DNA of 5,567 nt from an archaeon (GCA_024409145.1 JAKSUF010000107.1:1-5567); one strand, 5' to 3'. Counted from the stretch's first letter, positions 1 to 5,514 are shown. The notes: a model not told the origin generated them from the sequence alone. Made by a program: numbers and translations.

Positions 1-173
1 TAATATAAAATTCTAATTATTAGTTTTACTTTTTTTATTATTGATTTAATAATTCTGAAATTATCCTTGTAATTATTATTTTAATCAATAATCTAAATCA
101 TATTTTAAAAATAGCTATGTTAATTTATAAATTTTATTGATTGTATATTTTAATTATTAAAAAATAGAAAAAT

Positions 174-200
174 TGTTTGTAAAGTGTAAATTTACAAACA
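174..200 (-). terminator. Hairpin terminator of the secreted transglutaminase-like gene
   Basis: A perfect 10-bp inverted repeat (TGTTTGTAAA at 174-183, TTTACAAACA at 191-200) encloses a 7-nt loop. It lies 30 nt beyond the stop codon of the minus-strand gene. Read on the minus strand, it is followed by a T-rich stretch (ATTTTTCTATTTTTT). Position, symmetry and the following T-run fit a terminator or 3'-end stabilising hairpin. The remaining leftmost ~170 nt is AT-rich with no convincing gene. It holds only a weak interrupted inverted repeat (40-54 with 71-89). Confidence 0.6.
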
Positions 201-229
201 TTAAATTGTATTATATTTTTGGATATTAA

Positions 230-2041
230 TTATTCGTAATCCTCATTTCCAGTATATACTTTAAATCCTTTAGGACTTTCTTCAGTACATCCTAAATAGC
301 TATCTCCATTAGCATATTTTTCTACAGGGACTCTCCATTTGCCATTTTCTTTAATCTGAATAACCCAATGGTATCCACTTGTTGCTAAATCTGAAGGATA
401 GTATATTTGTCTACATTTAACTCCTGCATCTGTTAAACTTTTGTATAACCATGAAGTACAAGTCCAACAATCTAAATTATATCCTTTACAATCCATATTC
501 ATTTCAGCCCATGCTTCTTCAGGGTTATGTGTAGATTCTACATCAAATTTTCCAGTTCTCATTGAATGTACAAAACTATTTTGTAGTTTCCATATTTTAT
601 CAACTTTATCTTCAGAATAATTATCTAAACTAAAGTTTTTAAATGTACAATCTATTAAAGAACCTTTTTTATCATCCCATTCTATTGGACTTTGAGAGTT
701 TTTGTTGATTAATTTAGGATCGATTTCATCTCCAATATTTGTATCAACAGACTTCTTAGAATTACTGTTTCCGTTTTCATCAACTAAATATGCTTTATAG
801 GATCCACTTTTTTCTCCACCTGTAGTAGCATCAAAATCACAATCACATTCAGAACATGTGATTTCATGTTCGTCAACATGTTTTGGATTATCTTCAAGTG
901 TCCCATGTTTGTGGCATATTGGGCAGTAATTTTCCCAAGTTTTATTATATGGTTTATAAGAATAATATTCCCTTGCTTGTTCTGTAGAAGGTTTAGCGGT
1001 AACACTTATAGTATCATCGTTATGTTCTATATTAGATGTAGGTTCTATATCAAAATTATTAAATGTACAGTTTATTGCTAATCCATTAGAACCTTTCCAT
1101 TTAATCAAATGGTCAGTTGGGTGTTTAGAAACTCCTTTAAATTCTAAGTTTTCAACTGTTACATTGTTTGATTTGATATTAAATGCGGGATCATCTATGT
1201 TTTTACAAACAATCGAATTATTATTTCCATTTAATGTAATTTTCTTACTTATTTGGATTGTTTTATTAAGTTTAAATCCTTTGGTAATCTTAATCACATC
1301 ATTTTTAGAACATTTTTTTAAACTGTTATCTAACTGTTTAGCATTTCTAACATTCCAAGTTTTAATAGTGGATTGGTTTGTTTTTGAGTATGAATTTTTA
1401 TTTAATTCTCCAAAGCTACATCTTTCCATTTGTCCAGTGTCGTCTTCCCATTTTATTGGGTTGGATGAATAAAATCCTTTAAAATCACTATTTAATATGG
1501 AACCCTTGCTTCCAGTCCAGTCTATAAAATATTCATATTTTTTTGAGTTACTATCAAATTTTAAATCTTTGATTGTAACATTATTTCCAGATATATTCAA
1601 TGCAATATCTAAATTAGAAGTAATTAATTTTTTATTATTACCGTTTATAATAATAGTTTTATCTATATTAATAGGTTTTTTAATTTTAATGTCTTTGGTA
1701 ATATTAATTATATCTCCTTTAGAACTTTTTTCAATAGCTTTCTTCAAGGCTGAATAATTACCGACATTCCAATTATGATGTTCTAATTTAGAATTTTTAT
1801 TTTTTTTAGATTTATTATCATGTGTCTTTTTTTCGTTAAGTTTATTAAAAGTTAATTCTTCTCCTTTTGAATAATTAACTTTAGTAGGATGTAATCCTAT
1901 ATTTAAATCACTGTTCATAATTGTATCTTCTAGTTTTGAACTAGTATTATCTAATGTATGATTAGTATTTGCGAAAGATACATTTACACATAATAATATT
2001 AGAAAAAATATGACTGGAAATATTATCTTTTTATTTCTCAT
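230..2041 (-). CDS. Secreted adhesin-like protein with beta-helix repeats, zinc-ribbon-like insert and C-terminal transglutaminase/cysteine-peptidase-like domain
   Basis: The protein has 603 residues when started at the ATG at 2041, immediately before a lysine-rich n-region. An in-frame GTG at 2050 would add three residues, and neither start has a strong ribosome binding site. Residues 6-24 form a hydrophobic signal peptide ending SFA. Residues 91-210 and 229-330 are two repeat units, each opening with WNV and running through N-T-I and N-G-N-N ladders typical of parallel beta-helix surface proteins. Residues 358-425 carry C373-x2-C376 and C396-x2-C399, a probable zinc ribbon. A partial repeat unit follows at 446-470. 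Residues 480-603 resemble the transglutaminase-like fold: Cys525 in a DCWTC motif and His558 in GYHW, followed by GKWRVPVE. The third catalytic residue is uncertain. Known relatives of this fold in methanogens include pseudomurein-cleaving peptidases, so action on cell-wall peptide or isopeptide bonds at the surface is an inference. All arginine codons are AGA/AGG, unlike truD. The gene is probably monocistronic. Confidence 0.85.
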   Translation of the reverse strand: MRNKKIIFPVIFFLILLCVNVSFANTNHTLDNTSSKLEDTIMNSDLNIGLHPTKVNYSKGEELTFNKLNEKKTHDNKSKKNKNSKLEHHNWNVGNYSALKKAIEKSSKGDIINITKDIKIKKPINIDKTIIINGNNKKLITSNLDIALNISGNNVTIKDLKFDSNSKKYEYFIDWTGSKGSILNSDFKGFYSSNPIKWEDDTGQMERCSFGELNKNSYSKTNQSTIKTWNVRNAKQLDNSLKKCSKNDVIKITKGFKLNKTIQISKKITLNGNNNSIVCKNIDDPAFNIKSNNVTVENLEFKGVSKHPTDHLIKWKGSNGLAINCTFNNFDIEPTSNIEHNDDTISVTAKPSTEQAREYYSYKPYNKTWENYCPICHKHGTLEDNPKHVDEHEITCSECDCDFDATTGGEKSGSYKAYLVDENGNSNSKKSVDTNIGDEIDPKLINKNSQSPIEWDDKKGSLIDCTFKNFSLDNYSEDKVDKIWKLQNSFVHSMRTGKFDVESTHNPEEAWAEMNMDCKGYNLDCWTCTSWLYKSLTDAGVKCRQIYYPSDLATSGYHWVIQIKENGKWRVPVEKYANGDSYLGCTEESPKGFKVYTGNEDYE

Positions 2042-2102
2042 AAATTCCACATCATAATTATTAGAAAATTAATATTTTATTCTAATTTTACTTTGTAAAT
2101 TT

Positions 2103-2120
2103 TAGGTTTTAATAAACCTA
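2103..2120. repeat. Perfect 7-bp inverted repeat in the leader of the secreted gene
   Basis: TAGGTTT and AAACCTA flank a 4-nt TAAT loop. The element lies about 60 nt upstream of the secreted gene's start and just downstream of its proposed TATA box, so it would cover the transcription start or the early leader. It could be an operator for a dimeric regulator or an RNA hairpin. The short arms and AT-rich context make chance possible. Confidence 0.35.
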
Positions 2121-2139
2121 CTTTATTATTTGTCATATG

Positions 2140-2152
2140 TATATTTAAACTT
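2140..2152 (-). promoter_or_regulatory. TATA-like promoter of the secreted gene
   Basis: On the minus strand this reads AAGTTTAAATATA, preceded by purine-rich GAGAAA that could serve as a BRE. It lies about 100 nt upstream of the start codon. Transcription would begin near 2115-2120, leaving a leader of roughly 75 nt. The same AAGTTTAAATA core occurs on the plus strand at 5330-5340. The assignment rests on sequence resemblance only. Confidence 0.4.
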
Positions 2153-2212
2153 TTCTCATAATTCTTCTTATTTGTCTTATTTTTCAATTTAAAAGATTAT
2201 TAGTTGTTTAAT

Positions 2213-2258
2213 CAAGTATTAAATTGTTTAAACATGTTTATAAATTGATGTTGTTGGT
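2213..2258 (+). promoter_or_regulatory. Promoter-like element A, similar to the element at 5309-5355
   Basis: The element starts with CAAGTATT, contains the palindrome TGTTTAAACA (2225-2234), has a TATA-like TTTATAAA at 2237-2244, and ends near TGTTGGT (2252-2258). The same landmarks in the same order and almost identical spacing recur at 5309-5355, ahead of another gene for an exported protein. If this is the promoter of the pilin-like gene, the leader would be about 245 nt. A TATA-like stretch closer to that gene (around 2469-2479) is an alternative. The rest of 2051-2513 is AT-rich, apart from a 31-codon open frame (2422-2517) discussed in the findings. Confidence 0.4.
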
Positions 2259-2513
2259 ATTTGTTTAGTTAAGATTATGTTTTGATTTTTCATTTATTCT
2301 TATGATTTTGTTCGTTGTATTTAATTTTTTAATAAATTTTGTTTTTTATTAATTATTCTATTTATCTCATAATTTTTCATTTCGATGTGTTGTTTGTATC
2401 TAGTTAATATTGTATTGTATTATGAAATATTTTCTATCTAAATACAAAGATGATAATATTTTTATGGTATTAAATTATAGTATCTCTATTTATTATTCAG
2501 GTTTGTTTTTATC

Positions 2514-2978
2514 ATGACTAAAGTTATATCTTTTAAATGTATTGGGAATAGTGGATTTTTATCATTAATTGATTCTTTACTTGCAATTTTACTTGTTTTA
2601 ATGGCTTTAATGGCTTTTAATCTGTTGTTAGATGATGGTTCTGATTCTTTATCTGAAGATGTAAATATGTTTAAAACAAGTCAAGATATTATGGAAATTA
2701 TGTCTTCATCTATTGATAGTAAAGATTATTCTATGATTGCTGAGATTTCATATACTTTAAATAAGTATAATAATTCTAAATCTGCTCAAAGAGAAGTTTC
2801 AGATAAATTAGTTGGATTCTTTAATAAATACTTAAAAGGAGTTCATTATTCTTTTGTTGAGAATAATCAATTAAAAGGTAAAGAACTTGCAGCTGATGGG
2901 GATAGGTTCTCATCAAATAATCTGACAGTAGCTACTAGAATTTATGAAAATTATTCTTACCAACTTTATGTTTGGTAA
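2514..2978 (+). CDS. Small membrane-anchored, type IV pilin-like protein of unknown function
   Basis: The product has 154 residues. A short polar N-terminus (residues 1-13) ends in SG and is followed by a hydrophobic segment at 15-39 (FLSLIDSLLAILLVL and onward). A mostly polar domain of about 115 residues follows, presumably outside the cell, with three N-glycosylation sequons (N86, N136, N146) and an aromatic C-terminus ending LYVW. An N-terminal hydrophobic helix followed by a small beta-rich domain is the layout of archaeal type IV pilins and pseudopilins. A canonical prepilin-peptidase site is not clear, so a signal-anchored protein of another kind is equally possible. The ATG has only a weak AGGT sequence 11 nt upstream. 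T-tracts follow the stop codon, so it seems to form its own transcription unit. It uses only AGA/AGG for arginine. Confidence 0.75.
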   Translation: MTKVISFKCIGNSGFLSLIDSLLAILLVLMALMAFNLLLDDGSDSLSEDVNMFKTSQDIMEIMSSSIDSKDYSMIAEISYTLNKYNNSKSAQREVSDKLVGFFNKYLKGVHYSFVENNQLKGKELAADGDRFSSNNLTVATRIYENYSYQLYVW

Positions 2979-3007
2979 TTTTTTATTTTACTTTTTTTAT
3001 TTTTTTT
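2979..3007 (+). terminator. T-tract terminator after the pilin-like gene
   Basis: Directly after the stop codon come T-runs of 6, 4, 7 and 8 broken by A or AC, with no hairpin. Closely spaced oligo-T runs on the coding strand are the normal intrinsic termination signal of archaeal RNA polymerase. The following stretch to the tRNA (3008-3204) holds no gene. Confidence 0.55.
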
Positions 3008-3135
3008 AGTTGTTGTTGTGGTTTTTTATTTTTTTATATGATAAAAATTTATTTTACTTTTTATTGTTTTTTAGATTTTAATTTTTATTCTTACATTATA
3101 TGTGTTATTTTGGTAAGTTTTATATACTAAAAAAG

Positions 3136-3163
3136 CTAATATTTAATTAGACTATAATATTAG
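3136..3163. repeat. 8-bp inverted repeat upstream of tRNA-Arg
   Basis: CTAATATT (3136-3143) and AATATTAG (3156-3163) form perfect arms around a 12-nt spacer. The element ends right where the proposed TATA box of the tRNA begins, so it could bind a regulator. In sequence this AT-rich it may also be accidental. Confidence 0.25.
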
Positions 3164-3172
3164 TATATTTTA
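3163..3172 (+). promoter_or_regulatory. TATA-like promoter of tRNA-Arg
   Basis: GTATATTTTA lies 33-42 nt upstream of the mature tRNA 5' end. This predicts transcription starting about a dozen nucleotides before the tRNA, as is usual for archaeal tRNA genes. A second candidate, TTTTATATA near 3118-3126, would give a longer leader. Confidence 0.4.
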
Positions 3173-3204
3173 TTATTCTATATAGTCATTTTAACTTGTT
3201 TTTT

Positions 3205-3278
3205 GCCCTGATGGTGTAGTTTGGATAACACGTGGGACTGCGGATCCCATTCCCCGGGTTCAAATCCCGGTCAGGGCA
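3205..3278 (+). tRNA. tRNA-Arg, anticodon GCG
   Basis: A complete cloverleaf can be drawn. The acceptor GCCCTGA pairs with TCAGGGC. The D-stem is GTGT/ACAC. The anticodon stem TGGGA/TCCCA holds loop CTGCGGA with anticodon GCG at 3240-3242. A 4-nt variable loop (TTCC) and T-stem CCGGG/CCCGG with loop TTCAAAT follow. The discriminator is A at 3278. CCA is not encoded, as in most archaeal tRNA genes. There is no intron. The anticodon reads CGC directly and CGT by wobble; CGT is used nine times in the neighbouring truD. Confidence 0.95.
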
Positions 3279-3284
3279 TTTTTT
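3279..3284 (+). terminator. Oligo-T terminator of tRNA-Arg
   Basis: Six consecutive T residues follow the discriminator base directly, then ATTTATTC. This is a typical short archaeal terminator for a tRNA gene and suggests the tRNA is not co-transcribed with truD. Confidence 0.5.
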
Positions 3285-3340
3285 ATTTATTCATGTTTTA
3301 GTTCTATATTTTACTAACTTTTATTGTTTTATTAATTGTT

Positions 3341-3350
3341 TTTAAAATAT
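3341..3350 (+). promoter_or_regulatory. TATA-like promoter of truD
   Basis: TTTAAAATAT lies about 45-53 nt upstream of the chosen truD ATG. A start of transcription about 25 nt downstream would give a leader of roughly 20 nt that still includes the ribosome binding site. It is the best candidate in an AT-rich gap of 109 nt, so confidence is limited. Confidence 0.35.
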
Positions 3351-3383
3351 TATTTGAATTAATTAAATTTGATATTTGATATT

Positions 3384-3389
3384 GGGGAT
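3384..3389 (+). promoter_or_regulatory. Ribosome binding site that fixes the truD start
   Basis: GGGGAT, close to the archaeal consensus GGTGAT, sits 4 nt before the ATG at 3394. It rules in favour of that ATG over the in-frame TTG at 3376, because the TTG start would place this site inside the coding region. Confidence 0.6.
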
Positions 3390-3393
3390 ACTT

Positions 3394-4752
3394 ATGCTTA
3401 ATGCGAATACTTATGTTACTGATGAAGAAGGTATTGGTGGAACTATCAGAAATCGTTGGGAAGATTTTTATGTTGAAGAACTTCCAGATATGGTTCCTGA
3501 TGGTGAAGGTCCAAATATTTGGATTTGGATAGAGAAACTTGGTAGAACTACAATGGATGTTATGTTAGACATTGCTAGAGATTTACATATTGATAGGAAA
3601 AGATTGGGTTTTGCTGGAATGAAAGACCGTAATGCTATAACTCGTCAATGGATTTGTATCTCTAATATGGATTCTGATGAACAATTTAAACAAGTAGAAT
3701 CTTTGGCAGGTTCTATTAAAAATACTGAGTTTTTAAAAGTAATTAGAGGTCGTAAAAAGCTTAGAATGGGACAACTTAAAGGAAATAAATTTAGAATTCT
3801 CATTAAAGATATTGAAGGTATGGATAGTGGGGATGTTGAGATTAGAGAAAAGTCTATAGAAAATGCTGCTAAAAGAGCAGAATCTATTTTAAAGAAACTT
3901 GAAATTACTGGTGTTCCTAATTATTTTGGATGGCAAAGATTTGGTAAACCAAGAACAAGCACTCATCTTGTTGGGGAAGCACTTATAGAAAATGATTTGA
4001 AAGAAGCAGTTAGAAGATATATTGGAAATCCTTCTCCTGAAGAATCTGAAGATTCACGTAAAGCTCGTCAAGCTTATGATGATGGTGATTTAGAAAAATC
4101 TTTAGAATTAATGCATGGTGGAATGCGTTATGAAAAAATGATGCTTCGTGTTCTCTTAAAAGAGCAAAATAAATCGATTAGAAAAATAGCTGAAAAAGAA
4201 GGAATTTCTATAGAGGATGTTGATAAAACTCAAATTGAATTATCTGATAAAGCTTATAAAAATGCAATTCATGCTCTTCCAAAACCTTTACAAAGAATGT
4301 TTGTTCATGCTTATCAGTCTTATTTATTTAATGCTACTGTTAGTGAAAGAGTAGCTATGGGTATGGATAAGTATATTGAAGGAGATATTTTAATTGATAA
4401 AGAAGAACATATTGTAAGAGATAAAACTCCTGAAGAATTCCAAGAGCTTGTTTCAACTTTTGAAGTTAATCAAACCTGTCCTCTTTATGGTACTAAAGTT
4501 CCATTTGCTGGTGGTGAAGTTGGTGAAATGGAAAAATCTGTCTTAGACTCTTATGGTAGAACTAAAGAAGACTTCGAATGTCCTAAAATGCCTCGTTTAG
4601 GAAGTCATGGTTTAAGAAGAGCTATGAGATTTCAGGTATGGGATTCATCAGTTGTTCCAACTGAAGATGGTGTTTTAGTAGAATTCTCTATAGATAAGGG
4701 TTCTTATGCTACTTCTGTACTTAGAGAAGTTATGAAAAAAGATGTAGTTTAA
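3394..4752 (+). CDS. truD: tRNA pseudouridine(13) synthase TruD
   Basis: TruD converts a specific uridine (U13 in the bacterial enzyme) of certain tRNAs to pseudouridine and acts alone in the cytoplasm. The product has 452 residues, within the usual range for the longer archaeal members. The N-terminus (GIGGTIRN, EDFYVEE) is typical. The catalytic aspartate is D78 in GMKDRNAITRQ. NYFGWQRFG lies at 176-184. An inserted helical region typical of TruD follows at about 185-300. Further family motifs are LQRMFVHAYQSYLFN (299-313), PLYG (363-366), LRRAMRF (407-413) and GSYATSVLRE (436-445). No frameshift or missing motif is seen. The start is the ATG at 3394 because GGGGAT lies just upstream; a TTG at 3376 would add six residues. 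The gene stands alone between the tRNA-Arg terminator and a T-rich terminator. It has nine CGT arginine codons, unlike the surface-protein genes around it, which marks it as core rather than accessory. Confidence 0.95.
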   Translation: MLNANTYVTDEEGIGGTIRNRWEDFYVEELPDMVPDGEGPNIWIWIEKLGRTTMDVMLDIARDLHIDRKRLGFAGMKDRNAITRQWICISNMDSDEQFKQVESLAGSIKNTEFLKVIRGRKKLRMGQLKGNKFRILIKDIEGMDSGDVEIREKSIENAAKRAESILKKLEITGVPNYFGWQRFGKPRTSTHLVGEALIENDLKEAVRRYIGNPSPEESEDSRKARQAYDDGDLEKSLELMHGGMRYEKMMLRVLLKEQNKSIRKIAEKEGISIEDVDKTQIELSDKAYKNAIHALPKPLQRMFVHAYQSYLFNATVSERVAMGMDKYIEGDILIDKEEHIVRDKTPEEFQELVSTFEVNQTCPLYGTKVPFAGGEVGEMEKSVLDSYGRTKEDFECPKMPRLGSHGLRRAMRFQVWDSSVVPTEDGVLVEFSIDKGSYATSVLREVMKKDVV

Positions 4753-4808
4753 TTATCTATTTTTATTATCTTTTTATTATCTTTTTATTTTTATTCTTAT
4801 TTTTATTT
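4753..4808 (+). terminator. T-rich terminator after truD with tandem 11-nt repeat
   Basis: A series of T5 runs separated by ATTATC follows the stop codon. It includes a perfect tandem copy of ATTATCTTTTT at 4765-4775 and 4776-4786, with a near copy just before. Repeated T-tracts without a hairpin fit archaeal termination, and the tandem copies look like slippage duplication. Confidence 0.5.
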
Positions 4809-4972
4809 CGTCAACTAAATACTTTAGTTATACGGATTATGTCATTTTTAGAACATCTATTTAAACTTTTATTTAATTGTTTAGCATTTCTAACATTCCA
4901 AACTTTGATCTTTGATTGATTTATTGTTTCATTTTTAGTATTTAGATTTCCAAAACTACATTTTTCTAATGT
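4806..4972 (-). pseudogene. Degraded, deleted paralogue of the secreted transglutaminase-like gene
   Basis: On the minus strand this reads EKCSFGNLNTKNETINQSK, then WNVRNAKQLNKSL, then CSKNDIIRITK, and hits a TGA at 4811. It aligns without gaps to the start of repeat unit 2 of the intact gene (positions 1279-1358 match 4822-4901). Over 1299-1358, about 55 of 60 bases agree, including 24 identical in a row. No start codon, signal peptide or downstream domain remains. Immediately past the homology, 4806-4821 matches 15 of 16 bases of 775-790 of the intact gene (the YLVDE codons), in another frame. This suggests an internal deletion of about 490 bp plus a frameshift. The open frame extends upstream to 5059 but lacks recognisable similarity beyond about 4972. 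Confidence 0.75.
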
Positions 4973-4973
4973 G

Positions 4974-5247
4974 ATGTTTGAGAATACTAATTTTAGTATT
5001 ATTGCTGTGTGAGTAGGTTTAATGCTAAGGGTTAAGAATATTATGGGGGTAATTTTTTGTTAATAATCATCTGATGATGTTGGATGGTGCTATTTTCTTG
5101 ATGGAGATTTTGGTGCTATTTGGCAGAATTGGTGGGGGAACTATGAAACTTATTTGGGGCAGTGGATTATTAGTTGAATGGAAATCTATAGGGCCTAATA
5201 AAAAACATGATGATGACTGTCCTTTATCTTATAATCCTATAAAATAA
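4974..5247 (+). pseudogene. Frame-broken remnant of an adhesin-like (ALP) gene
   Basis: No single frame spans this stretch, but adhesin-like fragments appear in order in different frames. MFENTNFSIIAV starts at 4974 and ends at TGA 5010. MGVIF lies in the same frame near 5042. FFVNN begins at 5053 in another frame. SSDDVG begins at 5067 in a third, followed by DGAIF near 5083 and FGAIWQNWWGNYETYLGQW up to a TGA at 5175. The tail VEWKSIGPNKKHDDDC runs to TAA 5245. Spliced across frames this approximates F-x-N-x-x-F, G-G-x-I-F and NWWGN, features of polymorphic adhesin repeats in methanogens. The alternative is a short expressed ORF (ATG 5074 to 5247, 57 residues), for which there is no ribosome binding site. 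Confidence 0.45.
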
Positions 5248-5252
5248 AATAG

Positions 5253-5280
5253 TTTTTTATTTTTTTTATTTTATTTTTTT
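5253..5280 (+). terminator. T-tract terminator downstream of the adhesin remnant
   Basis: T-runs of 6, 8, 4 and 7 broken by single A or AA follow the last stop codon of the plus-strand remnant. This is the same layout as after the pilin-like gene. It is probably the surviving terminator of the decayed gene. Confidence 0.45.
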
Positions 5281-5308
5281 CTTATTTTAATTAGTTTATT
5301 TGCTTAAA

Positions 5309-5355
5309 CAAGTATTTATTTGTCTATGCAAGTTTAAATAAGCTTATATGTTGGT
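5309..5355 (+). promoter_or_regulatory. Promoter-like element B ahead of the right-edge gene
   Basis: CAAGTATT begins at 5309, a TATA-like GTTTAAATA lies at 5332-5340 and TGTTGGT at 5349-5355. Element A (2213-2258) shows CAAGTATT, GTTTATAAA and TGTTGGT with the first two landmarks 23 nt apart in both. Its AAGTTTAAATA core is also shared with the promoter of the minus-strand secreted gene. Transcription from here would give a leader of about 150 nt before the TTG at 5515. Confidence 0.4.
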
Positions 5356-5501
5356 TTGAATAGATTATTATGTGTTTCTAGAATTTTTTTTGATTTTTTA
5401 TAATCTTGGATGTAATTTTTTCATGATATAATTATATTTTTTTGTACTGAAAATTATATTGTTTTTTTCTAGATGGAATTAATTTATTATTTTAGTTATG
5501 T

Positions 5502-5506
5502 GGAGG
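5502..5506 (+). promoter_or_regulatory. Strong ribosome binding site GGAGG
   Basis: GGAGG is followed by an 8-nt spacer and TTG at 5515. It is the best Shine-Dalgarno match ahead of any gene in the window. It decides for the TTG over an in-frame ATG at 5473, which has no such site. Confidence 0.6.
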
Positions 5507-5514
5507 TTTTTTTA

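Noticed and set aside
40..89. Interrupted inverted repeat ATTGATT/AATCAAT with AATAATT/AATTATT
   Set aside because: It is composed almost only of A and T with an internal asymmetry. Such matches are expected by chance in this composition.
784..1757. Open frames in other frames within the secreted gene (784-1005, 866-1081, 1164-1472, 1497-1757)
   Set aside because: They are hydrophobic or low-complexity mirror frames of an intact gene with clear domains. They have no ribosome binding sites and no recognisable motifs.
2265..2513. Riboswitch in the long region before the pilin-like gene
   Set aside because: The sequence is almost pure A/T with no conserved aptamer-like G/C stems visible.
3261..3290. 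tRNA-Arg 3' end as an attachment site for an integrated element
   Set aside because: No second copy of the tRNA 3' end was seen in the window, and there is no integrase. The neighbouring truD is a core gene.
3376..3393. TTG at 3376 as the truD start
   Set aside because: It would place the GGGGAT ribosome binding site inside the coding region. The ATG at 3394 has the right spacing and gives a typical N-terminus.
4753..4808. Tandem ATTATCTTTTT copies as a CRISPR or satellite array
   Set aside because: There are only two exact copies with no spacers, in a T-rich termination region. Slippage is sufficient explanation.
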